Part shown: positions 28,901 through 43,900 of the stretch, piece after piece
How the letters are laid out: the number at the start of each line of letters is the position of its first letter
How positions within the stretch are numbered: the stretch's first letter is position 1
Origin: Symsagittifera roscoffensis
Lineage: Eukaryota > Xenacoelomorpha > Acoela > Convolutidae
DNA: 64,000 nt
Reading direction: 5' to 3'
NCBI RefSeq assembly: GCF_963678635.1
Contig: NC_087070.1
Coordinates: 30,344,390-30,408,389, forward strand
Notes under the pieces: generated by a model
The model's database searches: none
What the model saw: only the letters and a program-made list of their open reading frames with translations
Told to the model about the DNA's origin: nothing
Program-made: the position numbers and the translations under genes

Positions 28901-31900
28901 GCAAGCGTTCAAAACGCAGTACGTACACTTGTTTCGAATAATTCATGCAATTGTATTAAAACGAGTGATTAAAAAATGACGAAATTCTCAGCAGCAGAGT
29001 CTTTTAGCCAAATGCGAGTTTTTATTCAAATAAAACCAAGGAGCAGTGAGTTGCTTCAATTGGGATTAATTGAAGTTATGTTTGAAGATTTTAAAGAAAC
29101 CGGAGCAATTTCGCTGTGCAGTTCGTTTTCTTGGAATGACGCGTTTTTTTTCGTTTCGACGTTGCTGTTCCTTTCCTGCTCATCATTATAGCTTTTTGAT
29201 TGTTTCTCTGACAGTGTTCTTAAGTGCTTGTTTTAAATTGTCCTTTTCTTGCCTCTTCTACGAAACCAGGTATTTCTTCAATAAAGTTTTTGATGTTTTT
29301 GCTATTTTATCACAATTTTGTGAGACGATGGAAATGCTACTCATCCTTATAGTAAAATAAAGCAGGAAAATCACTGCTGCGTTGTGTAAAAATTCCGAAA
29401 AAAGGTTGAGAAGCGTGAAATAAAATTTTTAATTCTGGCCTAGATGGATCTCAACAAAACTCAGCCAAAACTTATTCAACTTTTTGTTATTTCAGTTTTT
29501 TTTCCCAAGTAATTCCTGGTCAATTTGTTTTTTTAACCCTGCGATGACCCACTTAAATTTGCTGTGACCCGCTATGACTCTTACAAGAACACAATACTGT
29601 TGTCAGTCACTTTGTTTATCTGTGTAGGGTAAGTAATTTCTGGGACTGCTACTCTTCATTCAACTTGTGAAACTAAATTCCCCCATGAAGTTCTTGGAAT
29701 TTCGTAAATCACATTCATCTCTCTGTGTCTACCCTTGGCAACATACTAACAAAAATTGTCATTAGAGTTTTTTTGTGTAAATATTCAGGAACTAGAAGAA
29801 CATTTTTCCAATTTCCTTATATAATCTAAACCATTGATTTTTATGAACTTCAAATTCAGTTTGCTATGGGACAGTATTTTGGGAATGCAGGTTGTTGCAT
29901 CCTCTTAAAAATTTATTGGACGGTCCTGAGCTTAGAATTAAAAGCATTTCCAATCAACAATTGAAAAGTACTTCTGACTTCCCTATTTTTGAGGATCCCA
30001 CTATTGGCATAAAAACTTTTGTCGGCGTATCAATTATTTTTTCCATCTTCTATCTGTTTTTTTGAAAGAAAACTGGAGAAAAGAAAATGTCAGTAAACTA
30101 GAATAACGACCAGCTGGGCAACAGAAGCAATACGTCAGATCTTGGCATGGTAAAGTCAGACAAATCTACTGCGGCTCTTATTCCCAAGATTTGAAAAACG
30201 CTGTCACCTGTAAGTTTTGTTCTCACAGATTTAGTTTTCACCTATAGGTTTTGTTCTCACTGTAAAAAAGCTACATTTCTAAAAAAAAACTAATTAAAAT
30301 AGAATTCGGAACAAAAAACTTGCCGTAAAGTAAAACAAATTTAAAAATTGTTTCCGACCTTCTAAATTTGCTAAATTTTTAGTACTTTTACAGTAAACTA
30401 ATTCGTTCACAGCATCTACAATAAAAAAGTTTACTAATAAAAATTTCAGAATCCTTCTCTGTAGTCATTCACGCAAAAAACTTGAATTTGGTGATCGGTA
30501 TGTCTCCGTTTCTGCTAATTTCTTGAAGGTGTTCTTTTTTCAACCAATCATAAGAAGCCTTGCTATTTCTAGAGCAGAACGATTATTGAAGTTGTGATGA
30601 GGTAAACCGCTCCTGCAATATGCATAATTTTGAAATACAATTTTTTTAACCAGGGGCAACTCAAATCAATTAGACTTACAACACTTCTGTCTAATAAATT
30701 GGACAAAAAACTCTAAGTTTTTTATAGTAAGAATTGACTTTAGGATTTCTCAAATGAAAACAGTGTTTGATTCAAAATTATGTAAATCACAGTTTTCCCA
30801 ATGAAGGCTGTGAAATTGATTGGTTCACCATTCATAAGCTTTTGCTTTAGCTTGGAGTAAACAAAAATCGTAATTTGATCTAAAATAAATTTTTTTCCAA
30901 ACTCAGAAGTAGAGATTTCTGGTTCTGCAACAAAAGAGGCTTTTTCTGTGGTTGAAAAATTCCACCTCCAGATCAAAATATCTCATAGGATTTTTACTTT
31001 CGCTTGGAATAAATATTAAGGTAATTTAAGCTAAAAACATTTCTGCCCAACACTCCGAAATTGGGATTTCTCATTCTGCAACAACAAAGGTTTTTTTCTT
31101 GCAAACCAGTCGTTCCACATCAAGTTCAAAATATCGCTCAAGTACCATTTTTTTTTAAAACACAGAAAGCAAATCCAATCAAATGTCCGAATAGATTTTT
31201 AGTTCCAGGATAACATGTAAGAGTAAGTGTTACCTTCTTGATAAAACTAATATAAGAACCCAGCCGTTTCGTGCGAAATAGCGAGCAACTATAAAACCTC
31301 GGAGTAGTTAATTCTCTGTCCAGGAAAGCAATGTAAAACCAATGAGGCCATCGGAAGGTCTCAACATAAATAAATTAGTGAAGTAGAAGTTTTAAGAAAT
31401 TTTGTTCCTTAAAACAAAATTTTCGTTTTAAGGACTTATACGCTTTGTGAACTTTTTGATCTCAGTTTAAGTTTTTCAGCTTTTTTGCACACTCATTGTT
31501 TTCAAAAGTTTCTCGACTATGCTGATTTTTAACTCAAAGGAAATAAAAGTAGCTTTGCAGATATCATCTAGAGTCGGTTGCCATGAAATCAATTGACATT
31601 ATTTTTTTTGTGTTTTTTGATGGTTTGTTCAAACAAATACGGATTTTTCACTCTATCTTTTAATCAACCAAGAATAAATTAAAATCAAACGAGCAGTCGA
31701 AACTTTTTTCATTATCAACAACAGTTAGATTACTCACAATATCAAATTGCTGTTTGCTTTAATGATGCACCATATGATTTATTGAATCTCACTCCAGTGA
31801 TATTGCAATTTTGAAAACTAACTCCTTTTCTTTCTTGAAAACTTCCTCTCCTCTTTCGAGAAACATGATGTAACGAGAATCTTACCAATTTCAAATTTTT

Positions 31901-34900
31901 GTGGTGTTCTGTAGTCGAGAGCATCTATGTTTTAGTTTTCATTATCATTGTATCCAGTACATTAATATCCCTTCAGTTTTTTTTCTTTATTTCAAAAACT
32001 GGTAAATTTGTATTAGCTAACATTTTGCTCAGAAAAGGCCGCTGCCCTCTGTGATTTTTTTTTCAAACTACCGCCTTTTAGTGATAAACTAAAGAGCAAG
32101 TTGACCTCTACAACAAAGACGTTTTTAAGAAAAATTTCACAATCCTTTTCTGGAGTCATTCACACAAAAATATCGAATTTGGTGATCGGTATGTCTCCAT
32201 TTCTGCCAGTTTCTCGAAGGTGTTCATTTTTCAACCGAATATAAGAAACCTTCGGTTTTCCAGAACAGAACGAGTACTGAAGTCGTAAAGCAGTGAATTT
32301 CTACTGCAATATGTAGATTTTTTGAATACAAGTTTTGAAACAGGGCCAACTCAATTCAATGGGGCTTTCAACATTTCAATCTAATAGTTTGGTCCAAAAA
32401 CTCATAAAGATTTAAAATTATGTAATGATAATCACAGTTTCCCAATGAAAGCTGTGTAACTGGTTTGTTCATCATTCATAAGTTTTTTTGCTTTATTTTG
32501 GAATAAAAATTGAATACAAGTTGAGCTTTAAAAAAAATTCTGTCCCACACTATGAAGTTGGTATTGCTCATTCTGCAAAAAAAAACAAAAATATCTTTAA
32601 TGTAATCTAATCGTTCCACATCAGGAATACATGTAACATCAGTGTAACCTTCTTGACAAACTTATTATGTGAACCCAGCCGCTTCGTGCGATATAGCGAG
32701 CAATTGTAAGGTCTTGGAGTAGTTTATTATTTGTCCTGGAAAGCATTGTCAAAATCAATCAAGCTATCATAGTGTCTCAACGTAAACAAATTACCGTAGT
32801 AAAAAATATTAGTTTTAAAAAAAGAACTGAAAACCCGCAATTATAATTTGTTTTCCTTGGCTTTGGCTAGAGCTGTCAGAATAAGTTTGTTTTAGGGAAT
32901 TTTAAGCATCATGAATTTTTTTCATGTCAATTAAACTAACTCAGTGTTTTTGCAAACTCATTTTTTTTTTCAAAATATTCTCCAAGATGCTGATTTTCAA
33001 ATCAATGGAAACAAAAGGAGCCTTGCAGATACCATCAAGAGCCGGTTGGTAGAAACTCAACCGACCACCGGAAAAGCTTTGTGTTTTTCGATGTTTTGTG
33101 TAAATGGGGAAGCAAGGACGGATTTTTAACTTTTTTAAATCTTTTTATCGACCAAAAATTTGTTAAATTCAAAAGAATAGTCGAAACATTTTCATAATCA
33201 ACAACAATTAGATTGCTTCTCACATCAAACTGTTGCTTGTTTAGTCATGCTTTATATGGTTTGTTGAATCTCACTCAGAAATTGTTGCTTTTTGAAAAAT
33301 ATTCCTTTTCTTCTTAGCAATTTTTTCTTCTTAGCTTCTCTGACGGGAAATATGATGTAAAAAAGTCTTGATCAATTTCGAATTTTTGTGGTTTTGTAAA
33401 TTTCCCTGTCAATGTCTCCAGTACACCAACATCTTTTCAGTTTTCTTTTCTTTATTTCAAAAACTGGTAGGTTTTTTTATTAGCTAACTTTTTGCTCAGA
33501 AACGACTGCTGCCTTTTGAGGTTATTTTCACGCTACCACTTTTTCTTGATAAATTTGAGAACATGTTGTCCTCTACAAATAAGACTTTTTTAATAAAAAA
33601 TTCACAATCCTTTTATGGAGTCATTCATACAAAAAGCATTGAATGTGGTAATCGGTATATCTCCATTTCTGCCAATTTCTCGAAGGTGTTATTTTTTCAA
33701 CCAATCATAAGAAACCTTGCTATTTCCAGAGCAGAACGCTTGCTGAAGTTGTGATGAAGTGAATTTCTTCTGCAATATTCATGTTTTTGAAATACTATTT
33801 TTTAACCCATGGCAACTTTTATCTTATAGGTTTTCAAAATTTCAGTCTTTTAAATTGGTCCAAAAACTCTAAGTTTTCTATAGCATGAATTGGCTCTAGA
33901 ATTTCTCAAATCAAAACTGTTAATTGTTTGTTTCAAATTTTTGTAAATCACAGTTTTCCCAATGAAGGCTGTGAATTTTTTTTGTTCTCATTCAGAAGCT
34001 TTTGGCTTTAGCTCGGAGTAAACAATAAACGTAATTTGAGCTGAAATTAATTCTGTTCCAAAGTCGGAGTGGAAATTTCTGTTTCTGCGACAAAAAACGC
34101 TTTTTTATGATTGAAAACTTCCACATCCAGCTAAAATTATCGCTCAGTTAGCTTTCTAGTAGAACCCACATGAGCAGTTGCACTCAATTTTTTTTTTTCA
34201 GTTTGTTATTCTAAGCGATTTTTACTTCCAGGATTGCATGTAAGGGTAAGTTTTACCTTCTTGATAAAGCTATTGTAAGAACCGGGCAAATAGCGAGCAA
34301 ATTTGGAGTCTTGGAGTGGTTAATTGTTTGTTAAGCCTTGTCAAAACTAATCAAGCCACCTCAACAAGTCTAATGTCTCAACAAAAAAATATCGAAGCAA
34401 AGATTACGAGAATTAACAAAAAACAGAAGAAACGCCGCTAAAATTGTAAGAATAAATTTGTTTTAAGTACTTATCAGCTTCGTGAGCTTTTGATGTCAAT
34501 TGAATTTACTCAGCGCTTATGCAATCTCATTTTCATTTTTTGTGTATTTTGATGGTTTGTTGAAACAAAGACGGAATTTTCTCGCCACTTTTGCCACCAA
34601 GAAAATCAGAAGAGCAGCCGAAATCTTTTCATATTCAAAAAAAATTAGATTGCTCACCATATCAAATTGTTGCTTGGTTTAGTCACGCATCACATAATTT
34701 CTTGAATCTCACTCAAATATTATTGTTTTTTGAAAACTAACCTTTAATCTTTCTTTGAAAATTCCTCTCCTCTTTCGAGAAACATGATGTAACTAAGTTA
34801 CTTACCATTTTCGATTTTTTCTTGTTTTTTTTGTGGTTGAGAGCACCTTAAGTGTAATTATCAGTATCAATGTCTCGAATACAATAACTTTACCTTCAAT

Positions 34901-37900
34901 TTTTTTTCCTAATTTGAAAAACTGACAAATTTTTTAGTAGCTAACAATTTGCTCAGAAACGGCTGCCTCTCTTGAAGACTGTTTTCTAATTACCGCTTTT
35001 TTATGATAAAATTGAAAAAAATATTTACTGCTGCCAACAGTTAAGCTAAGATTCCAAAACTGTAGGCAAAATTGGTTAAAATACATTAAAGTCTATTCCA
35101 ATTCGCCAAGTCTCTACAAGATCAAAATTTAATTTGCCCCTAAAATTAAAACCAATGGTTTGATTAAAATAGTAAACCAGGACAAAACTTAGAACCTCAA
35201 AAACTGGAATCAGAAGAAAATATCTATCGTGTTCATTCTTGTTAGGCTAAGCTAAGCTTAGCAAGATCCTAAAAGGGGTCTTCTACTATAGGGGTGAAAA
35301 TTTGATGCATTCACAAAATCCTATTTTTAGGGCCCTTCAAAAATTAAGAACCCATGTTCTATGATTTTGCTTAATGTAAGAGCCCCCACTAGGAAGGACC
35401 CTCTATGATCCGGGATAGGATACAATAATACTTACATTTACACACCACCTAAGATGAAACAAGCATGTGAATCATTGTCTACCGATTAGTTGAACGAGTC
35501 TGCAGAGAAAAGCGAAAATTGGCCTAAGCACCGCGAAAAAGCAGTTTTCTTTCTATCTTGAAGTCTAATCAATTTGTGAAAAAAAATCAATTTAAATAAC
35601 TGATTGCTACTAGTTGTAACTACTGATTGTTTCGACAGCTTGCTCTGCTCTCTTTTCTAATTGTTTGTTAATTCAGCAACCTCGATATTGTTTCGTTTCA
35701 TTTTTTCCACTATTTTTGACTAGAAAAATTTCATCATAAAATATTGGTATAGCTGCTTCATTCTGCAATATTGGACAGTATTAATTTTTCTTTGGCATTT
35801 GTATGCAAAGAAGACTTACAAAATTTTGTTCTAATTTTTCTGAATTTTAATATTTTTTTTTGGTTTTCAATTCAACTTTTTCACCGCTAGTTGTGTTGAA
35901 GCGTACATTACTAGGCCAAGTTGTGCATTCTTTTAATTGACAAAATTTTGAAGGAACATCCCAAGGAACTCAGAGCTAGACGGTACAGCTTGAAGGAAAA
36001 GATAATCAGTTTGTAAAGTATTTAGACTCCCCGTCACCGAGTGGTCCAGTTTTCAAATAAGTTTAACCGCTAATTTGTGTACAATTCTAGGAATATATAC
36101 AATCAATTAAGCCAGCTGTTGTTCAAACTTTTTTTCCGATCAATGCCGCCAATGTTCTGGAACATCATTGATACTGATGCCTCCTTCTGGGCCGCCACGA
36201 AATTCTCTGTCCCAAAAGAAGTCAAGGAGACATACATAAAAGGAAGTTGGAGTAGACAGAAGTACCGACGAAGGAGTCAAGTTACCTGCTGTTACCGCAG
36301 GCTGGTGCAGTAACACCATTTCACCAGGTTTTCTCCGGTACATCTGTGATGTACATTTCAGTTAAAAGTTAAACAAAGTGTGGTGCACAATTTTTTTCAA
36401 CGGAAACTAGAAATCTGTTCCATTTATTGCTATTTTCTTTTAGGCTGCAAAACACTTTATTTGATGGCCCAAGCAGATATTCCAGGAATAAATGATGCAG
36501 CAATCGCTGGGTTGGAAACCGATGTTTCCCGGGGATGACCCTCACTCTTATGCTGGAGGGTGTCATAAAGATGTTCTGACGGAGTGCCAGGCCCTCGTTA
36601 TGCCAGCTGGTATGATACACACGGTTGAAACTCACTCAGAGTCAGTGGCTCTGGGTGTCAATTTCATCCATCGTGGACACCTGCTGACGGCTACCAAAGT
36701 TTTCCGACACGAGCAGAAAAACGAAAAGCCCTTCAGCAGCTGCTACCCTGCTTTTCCGATATTGGCTCTGAATGAGCTTATGGTGCATCTAAGTTTAGTA
36801 TCAAAGATTAAAGTGATACATTTTGTCGAAATAAATAAAAATTTGAGAAACATATTTTTATAGAACCAGAAACACGATACCGCCGCAAGAATTAGAAGAT
36901 CTGTCGGAGGTCTCGAGAATTCTGAAGGTGCAAGACAAAACCTTGAATAACCACTTTGCTAGGATTATTTGCGTAAGTAATTCTGGCCGAATTGCATCCC
37001 AGATACTGAAATTCTTACTTCCGTATCCTAAAAACTGCACCCAATTTAATCGCATGTAATGAAATACGCAATTGATCCCAAAAATTGAGTTTCGTCATCC
37101 CGTATAGTGAAATACTCAAATCATCTCAAAAATTGACGATCACTCAGTTTAGTCTCTCTTGCTAAACTCTGATAATTTTGTGTTCTAAGCCAACAACTAA
37201 AAAATGCTGGCGAATAAAGAAGAGATGGACAATCTCTTCCAACACCATCGTGGGCCATGTGTAGCATTGCCAGTGGGAGCATTGGCCGCCCCAATATCAG
37301 TCAAAAGGACCTGAAGATTTTCAGATTTTTTGCGTACAGTTTTTTCAAGGAAGGTGAACAAAAAATCTAGATTTATTTATTGAATTTTGAAACTTTTTTT
37401 TTCTATCAAGTGTAGTTTGTGATCCTAGTTTTTATCATGCAGTCTGAGTAAGTAACTGAATAACTGAACTTCAGAAAACACTATTGGATCTTCTTCGTCT
37501 CTGAGCAAAATTGCATGCGCCGAGTCTCAAGAATATACCTATAAAGCCTTCTTCATAAACATATTATAAGAGCCCAGCCACTTCGTGCGTTGTAGCGAGC
37601 AGTTATAAAGTCCTGGAGTAGTTATTTCTTTGTCCTAGAAAGCATTGTCAATATCAATCAAGCCATCATAGTGATCATAGTGTCTCAACGGAAACAGTTT
37701 ATCGTACTAAAAGTTAATAGAACTGGAATAAAAAAAAACAGAAAACGCGCCACTATAATTTGTTTTCGTTGGCTAGAGACGTCAAAATAAGGTTGTTTTA
37801 AGGATTTTTAGGCATCGTGAACTTTTTTTATGTCAATTAAAGTAACTCAGTGTTTGTTCAAAAAATATTCTCCAAGATGCTGACTTTAATTTCAAAGGAA

Positions 37901-40900
37901 ACAAAAAGAGCCATGCAGACATCATCTAGAGTCGGTTGGTAGACAAACAACTGACCACTGGAAAAGTTTTGTGTTTTATAATGGTTTGTGGAAATGGGGA
38001 AACAAGAACGGATTTTTTACTCCATCTTCTTATCATTAAAAATTTCGTTAAATTCAAAAATGCAGTCGAAACACCTTCATAATCAACAACAATTAGATTG
38101 CTTCTAAAATCAAACTGTTGCTTGGTTTTATCATACTTTCTATAGTTTGTTGAATCTCACTCAAATGATATTGCTTTTTGAAAACTAATTCCTGTTCTTC
38201 TTTGAAGTTTTTTCGCCTCTGACAAGAAACATGATGTAAAGAGGTTCTTGATCAACTTCGATTTTTTGTGTTTTTAGCGGTTGATTTACCTCAAATGTAA
38301 AATTCCCTGTCAAGGTCTCCAGTACACCAATATCTTTTCAGTTTTCTCGCCACTTTTGTATCAACCAAGAAATTTTTAAAATCTGAAGAGAAGCCGAAAC
38401 TTTTTCATAATAAAAAACCATTAGATTGCTCACCATATCAAATTGTTGCTTGGTTTAGTCATGCATCACATAATTTCTTGAATCTCACTCAAATACTATT
38501 GTTTTTTGAAAACTAACCTTTAATCTTTCTTTGAAAATTCCTCTCCTCTTTCGAGAAACATGATGTAACTAAGTTACTTACCACTTTTGATTTTTTCTTG
38601 TTTTTTTTGTGGTTGAGAGCACCTGAAGTGTTATTATCAGTATCAATATCTCTAATACAATAACTTTACCTTAGGACATTAAAGTATATTCCAATTCGCC
38701 AAGTCTCTACAAGATCAAAATTTTATTTGCCCCTAAAATAAAAACCAATGGTTTGATTAATATAGTAAACCAGGACAAAATTAGGAACCTCAAAAGTTAG
38801 AATCAGAAGGAAATATCTATCGTGTCCATTCTTGTTAGGGTATGCTAAGCTTCGCAAGATCCTAAAAGGGGTCTTCTACTATAGTGGTGAAAATTTGATG
38901 CATTCGCAAAATCCTATCTTTAGGGCCCTTCAAAAATTAAGAACCCATGTTTTAGGATTTTGCTTAATGTAAGATACCCACTAGGAAGGACCCTCTATGA
39001 TCCGGGATAGGATACAATAATACTTACATTTGCACACCACCTAAGATGAAATAAGCATGTGAATCATTGTCTACCAATTAGTTGAACGAGTCTGCAGAGA
39101 AAAGAGAAAATTGGCCTAAGCACCGCGAAAAAGCAGTTTTCTTTCTATCTTAGCGTCAAATCAATTGTGAAAAAAAATCAAATCGAATAGTTGATTGCTA
39201 TTAGCCGTAACAACTGTTTGTTTCGACAGGTTACACTCTTTTCTAAATGTTTGTTTATTCAAAATTCTCGATGTTTTTTAGTTTTTTTTCCACTATTTTT
39301 GACTGGAAAATTTTTTCAAAATATATTGGTATAATTGTTTCATTCTGCATTATATGACAGTATTTATTTTTCTTCGACTTTTAAATGCAAAAAAGACTTC
39401 CAAATTTTTGTTCTTAATTTTTGAATACTAAATTTTTTTTTCGTTTTCAATTCAAATTTTTCAGGGCTAGTTGTGTTGATGCGAAACATTACTAGGCCAA
39501 ACTGTGCAATCTATTTATTGACGAAAACTTGAAGGAATACCCTAAGGAACTCAGAGCTAGACGGTACAGCTTGAAGGAAAAGGTAATCAGCTTGTAAAGT
39601 AATTAGACTCCCCGTCATCGAGTGGTCCAGTTTTCAAATAACTTTAAGCTCACATTTGTGTTTAATCCTAGGAATATATCCAATCAATTAAGCCAACTGA
39701 TGTTTAAACTTTTTACCGATCAATGACGCCAATTTTCTGTAACAACATTGATGCTGATGCTTCCCTGTCGGCCGCCACGAAATTCTCTGTCCAAAAAGCA
39801 GTCAAGGATGTGTCATTGGGACACATACATAAAAGGAAGTTGGAGAAGACAGAAAAACCGACGAAGGAGTCAAGCTACCTGCTGTTATCGTAGGTTGGTG
39901 CGGTAACACATTTTCACCAGGATTTATCCGGAAAATTTGTGATGTACATTTTAGTTAAAGGTTAAACAAAGTTTGGTGCACAACTTTTTCAACGAATTAT
40001 AGAAATCTGTTCCATTTAGTTTTTTTTCTTTTAGGCTGCAAAACATTTTGTTTGATGGCCCTGTTGGTTAATAACAAGCAGATATTCCAGGAATACCTGA
40101 TGCAGCAATCTTTTGGTTGGAAACCATTGTTTCCCGGGGATGAACCTCGCTGTTATGCTCGAGGGTGTCAGAAAGTTGTTCTGACGGAGCACCAGGCCGT
40201 TGTTATGCCAGCTGGCGTGATACACATGGTTGAGACTTACTCGAAATCAGTGGCTCTGAGTGTCAATTTCATCCATCGTGGACACCTGCTGACGGCTACC
40301 AAAGTTTTATGGCACGAGCGGAAAGGCGAAAAGCCATTCAGCAGCTGCTACCCTGCTTTTCCGATATTGGCTATAAATGAGCTTATGGTGCATCTAGGAT
40401 TCGTATCAAAGGTTAAAGTGATAAAATTTTGTCGAAATAAAAAAAAATAGATAAACATGTTTTCATAGCACCAGAGACCAAATACCGCCGCAAGAATTAG
40501 AGGAGGTCTGGAGAATTTGGAGGAGGTAAGTACTTCTGGCCGAATTTCATTCCAGTTACTGAATTACTTACTTCCGTATCCCAAAAACTGCACCCAGTTT
40601 AATCGCATGTAATGAAATACGCAATTGATCCCAAAAATTGAGTTTCGTCATCCCGTATACTGAAATACTCAAATCATCTCAAAAATTGACGATCACTCAG
40701 TTTAGTCTCTTTTGCTAAACTCTGATAATTTTGTGTTCTAAGCCAACAACTAAAAAGTGCTGGCGAATAAAGAAGAGATGGACAATCTCTTCCAACACCA
40801 TCGTGGGCCAAGTGTAGCATTGCCAGTGGGAGCATTGGCCGCCCCAATATTAGTCAAAAGGACCTGAAGACTTTCAGATTTTTTGCGTACAGTTTTTTCA

Positions 40901-43900
40901 AGGAATGTGAACAAAAAACAAAGGTTTATTTATTGAATTTTGAAACATTTTTTTTCTATCAAGTGTAGTTTGTGATCCTAGTTTTTATCATGCAGTCTGA
41001 GTAAGTAACTGAATAACTGAACTTCAGAAAACACTATTGGATCTTCTTCGTCTCTGAGCAAAATTGCATGCGCCGAGTCTCAAGAAATCATGTACCCGAT
41101 CTGTTGTGAAGAGGAGAGGCTGTTATATCAGATTTATGAGGGCAAGGTGGCCCGTAAGCTGAGCTTCGCTTGCTGGCGAAAGGTGGCGGATGAGTTTCGT
41201 CCAAAGTGCCCCTTTTGTCGGCAAGAGTTGGAGCCACTCAGTCGCTTCTTACTCTCATAAATTTTACTTTCGCCCCTGTTTTATTGTTCAACTAACTAAG
41301 TCTGGTGCCATGCTAACAATCCTTCGTTTTCATCTTTGACCACTAAATTGAACCTTCCCGACGTAAACCACAAAAGAACATCCAAACCTTCCTCCATATC
41401 AATCATGTTTTACCTTTGTTTAGTTCCTCTGACGATGACACGGTAGAAGAGGATGAGGAGGCAAATGTCTCGGACGAGATAGAGGTTGAGACCGTGCTGC
41501 CCTTCCGGGAGTCGGACTCAGAGCCGGAACCGGAGCAGCTGAGGTGTGTCTCTGACTTTGATCCGTTCTCGAGCAGTGACGAGGAGGAGAGCTCTTCATT
41601 TTTTTTTATTTGCCCCCGGCCTGCTCAGTGCAGGACCAACCGTGGGGTAGAGCTCTTCATTGGCTGCTCTTGCGTTCGCACACGTGCGCGGGAGGGGTGC
41701 GCGGTCACAGGCACGCTATCATCTGGGACGCTCACATCGACTCCTCGAGCGATGATGATGACGCTCTGCCCTATAAATGGTCAACCGGGCGGGGCGGAGT
41801 AGCGGACTAGCAGCGCCGTCAGTCGCCGGGACTTCTAATCAGCCAGGCCGGACTCGAGGCCGTGGTGCAAATGACGCTGTCAGAGTCAGTATTTTATTAG
41901 TAGTGCCTCATCATCCGCACAGACAGATTATCCACACAGTCAGATTATCGGTAAGTTTCAAAGTCTCAAATCTCAAAAAAAAAATACAAAAAATATTTTA
42001 TGACTAGTTTCTTAGAAAAATGTTTTTAGTGCAAATGCTGCCGTCAGACGAGTCAAGGTTTTTTAAGTAGTGCCTCATCACCCACACAGTCAGATCACCC
42101 ACACAGTCAGATTATCAGTATGTTTCAAAATCTGAAAACTCAAAATATATTACTAGAAAATTTTATGACTAGTTTATTAGAAACTAATTTTAGTGCAAAA
42201 GCCGCCGTCAGTCGAGTCAGTATTTTTTTAGTAGTGCCTCATCACCCACACAGTCAGATCGCCCACTCAGTCAAACTATCAGTAAGTTTCAAAATCTCAA
42301 ATCTCGAAATATTTTACTAAAACAATTTATGACTTGTTTATTGGAAAACGTTCTTTTTTTTTAGCTGTAACTCATCAGCGCTCGTACCAGCATTATCAGA
42401 GTCACTCAGACAGAGTCATTTTTTCACACTATCATCAGTCAGCCAGATTCACTCTAGTCACTCAGTCATTCAGTCAATCAGAGTAATTTTTAGCAGACAG
42501 CTTTATCAGAGTCACTTTTCAGCTTTATCAGAGTCATTCAGAGTCAGTTACAGCCAACCAACGTCCTTTCTCTATCCAAAAGTGTAGATGTAGTTATCTT
42601 TTATTCTTTTTTATCTGATAAAATTTACCGCTTCCAACTGTGGGGCATTTCTGTTGTGCTTTGTTTTAAATCTTTATTGGTGCTACATAGTCATTTAAAA
42701 TAGTTAATTTTTTAAATGAAAGTTCTGGAATTAAAGTTCCCAAATATTTCTTTTTGATTTGAGAAAAATGGCTCTAACTGAAGCTAATTGTGATTGTTTT
42801 CCGGATCCACTCGTGTCATGTTAATGATGCGCTCAAATGATTAATTTTTTGGCGGTAATTAAACCTATGATAGATGCTTACACTCATAACGGGCTCAAGA
42901 GGATCAAAATGTTGTGGTCTTCTCCTTTCTTAAAATTATAGAAATGTATCTTCGTTACTTATTTCATTAACTCACTGTTCATACCTCCTTTTTCTTTCTA
43001 TAAGTATGTCAGAAACTTGCCGGTCCAATATCAGAATTTCCCGGGCTTCAATGGCGAGAATATCAAATCTACGGTTTATTTTCTTTCGCACTGTCATATA
43101 GATCACATGATGGGCCTTAATGAGCCTGAGCTCTTCGAAAATTTAAAACACTATAACTTTAAAGTTTATTTTCAAAAAATTTCGGCCGCTTTATTGAGTG
43201 CATTGCCGCTTTATGTTCATTTAACCCTATATATAATACCACTGGACTCAGATAATGAGATATTACTGAGTTTTTCATCGGAAGGGGAAGAGACTCACAC
43301 CTGACTCTCACTCTGGTTCCTACAAGTCACTGTCCAGGTTCAGTAAGGTTCTTAATAGTTTCCAAAGAAAAATTTGACCTTTTTACTGGCAATTTCACAT
43401 GGCAAGTTGGCCATACACAGCAAATATATCGTTTGTTCGACAATTTACAAGAAGCTTCTGTTCACAAATTTTATAATATTTACATCGACACAATGTTTTG
43501 CAAAACAGATATCAATTTGATACCCTGTAGGGAGAACTGTCTTCCAGCCATCTTTCAAGCCGTGTCCGCATGGCTCTGTTTTTTTTTTTTTTTCAAAATA
43601 ATGTGGTCCAATTTTGTAACAAAACTCGCTACGGTTATGAGTGGTTGATGAAAAAGATTGCACTTAGATTCAACTCTAAATTTCATCTTTCATTATGTCA
43701 GAATCAATTGTGCAAATTTGTTCCGTCAATTCATAATTGGCTCACCTTAGATGGTGAAAGTAGCAAAATCCATTTCTGCAAGCCGCCGTCTGCTTCTGCG
43801 AACCTAAAACTGCCTTGCAAGAGGGGCATCCCAAGTCCAGAAGTGCTTACAATCATTCCAACCGCAATGTTTTTCTCTAAAAACGAGATAATGGCTGAGA

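Larger units (their letters stand above)
29866..35433 (-). mobile_element. decayed Polinton left-end block B (three tandem modules)
   Basis: Minus strand, from 35433 downwards: TIR remnant (35433-35221), leader (plus-strand GCTCAGAAACGG at 34951), then genes 1-4; second leader at 33494 with genes 1-4; third leader at 32027 with genes 1-4; then membrane-protein and ATPase remnants to 29866. Module spacing is about 1.46 kb. The final part (29866-30450) is a near copy of 24790-25420 in block A. Reading frames are short and broken throughout, but gene order matches 1620-4200 of the complete element. Confidence 0.8.
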
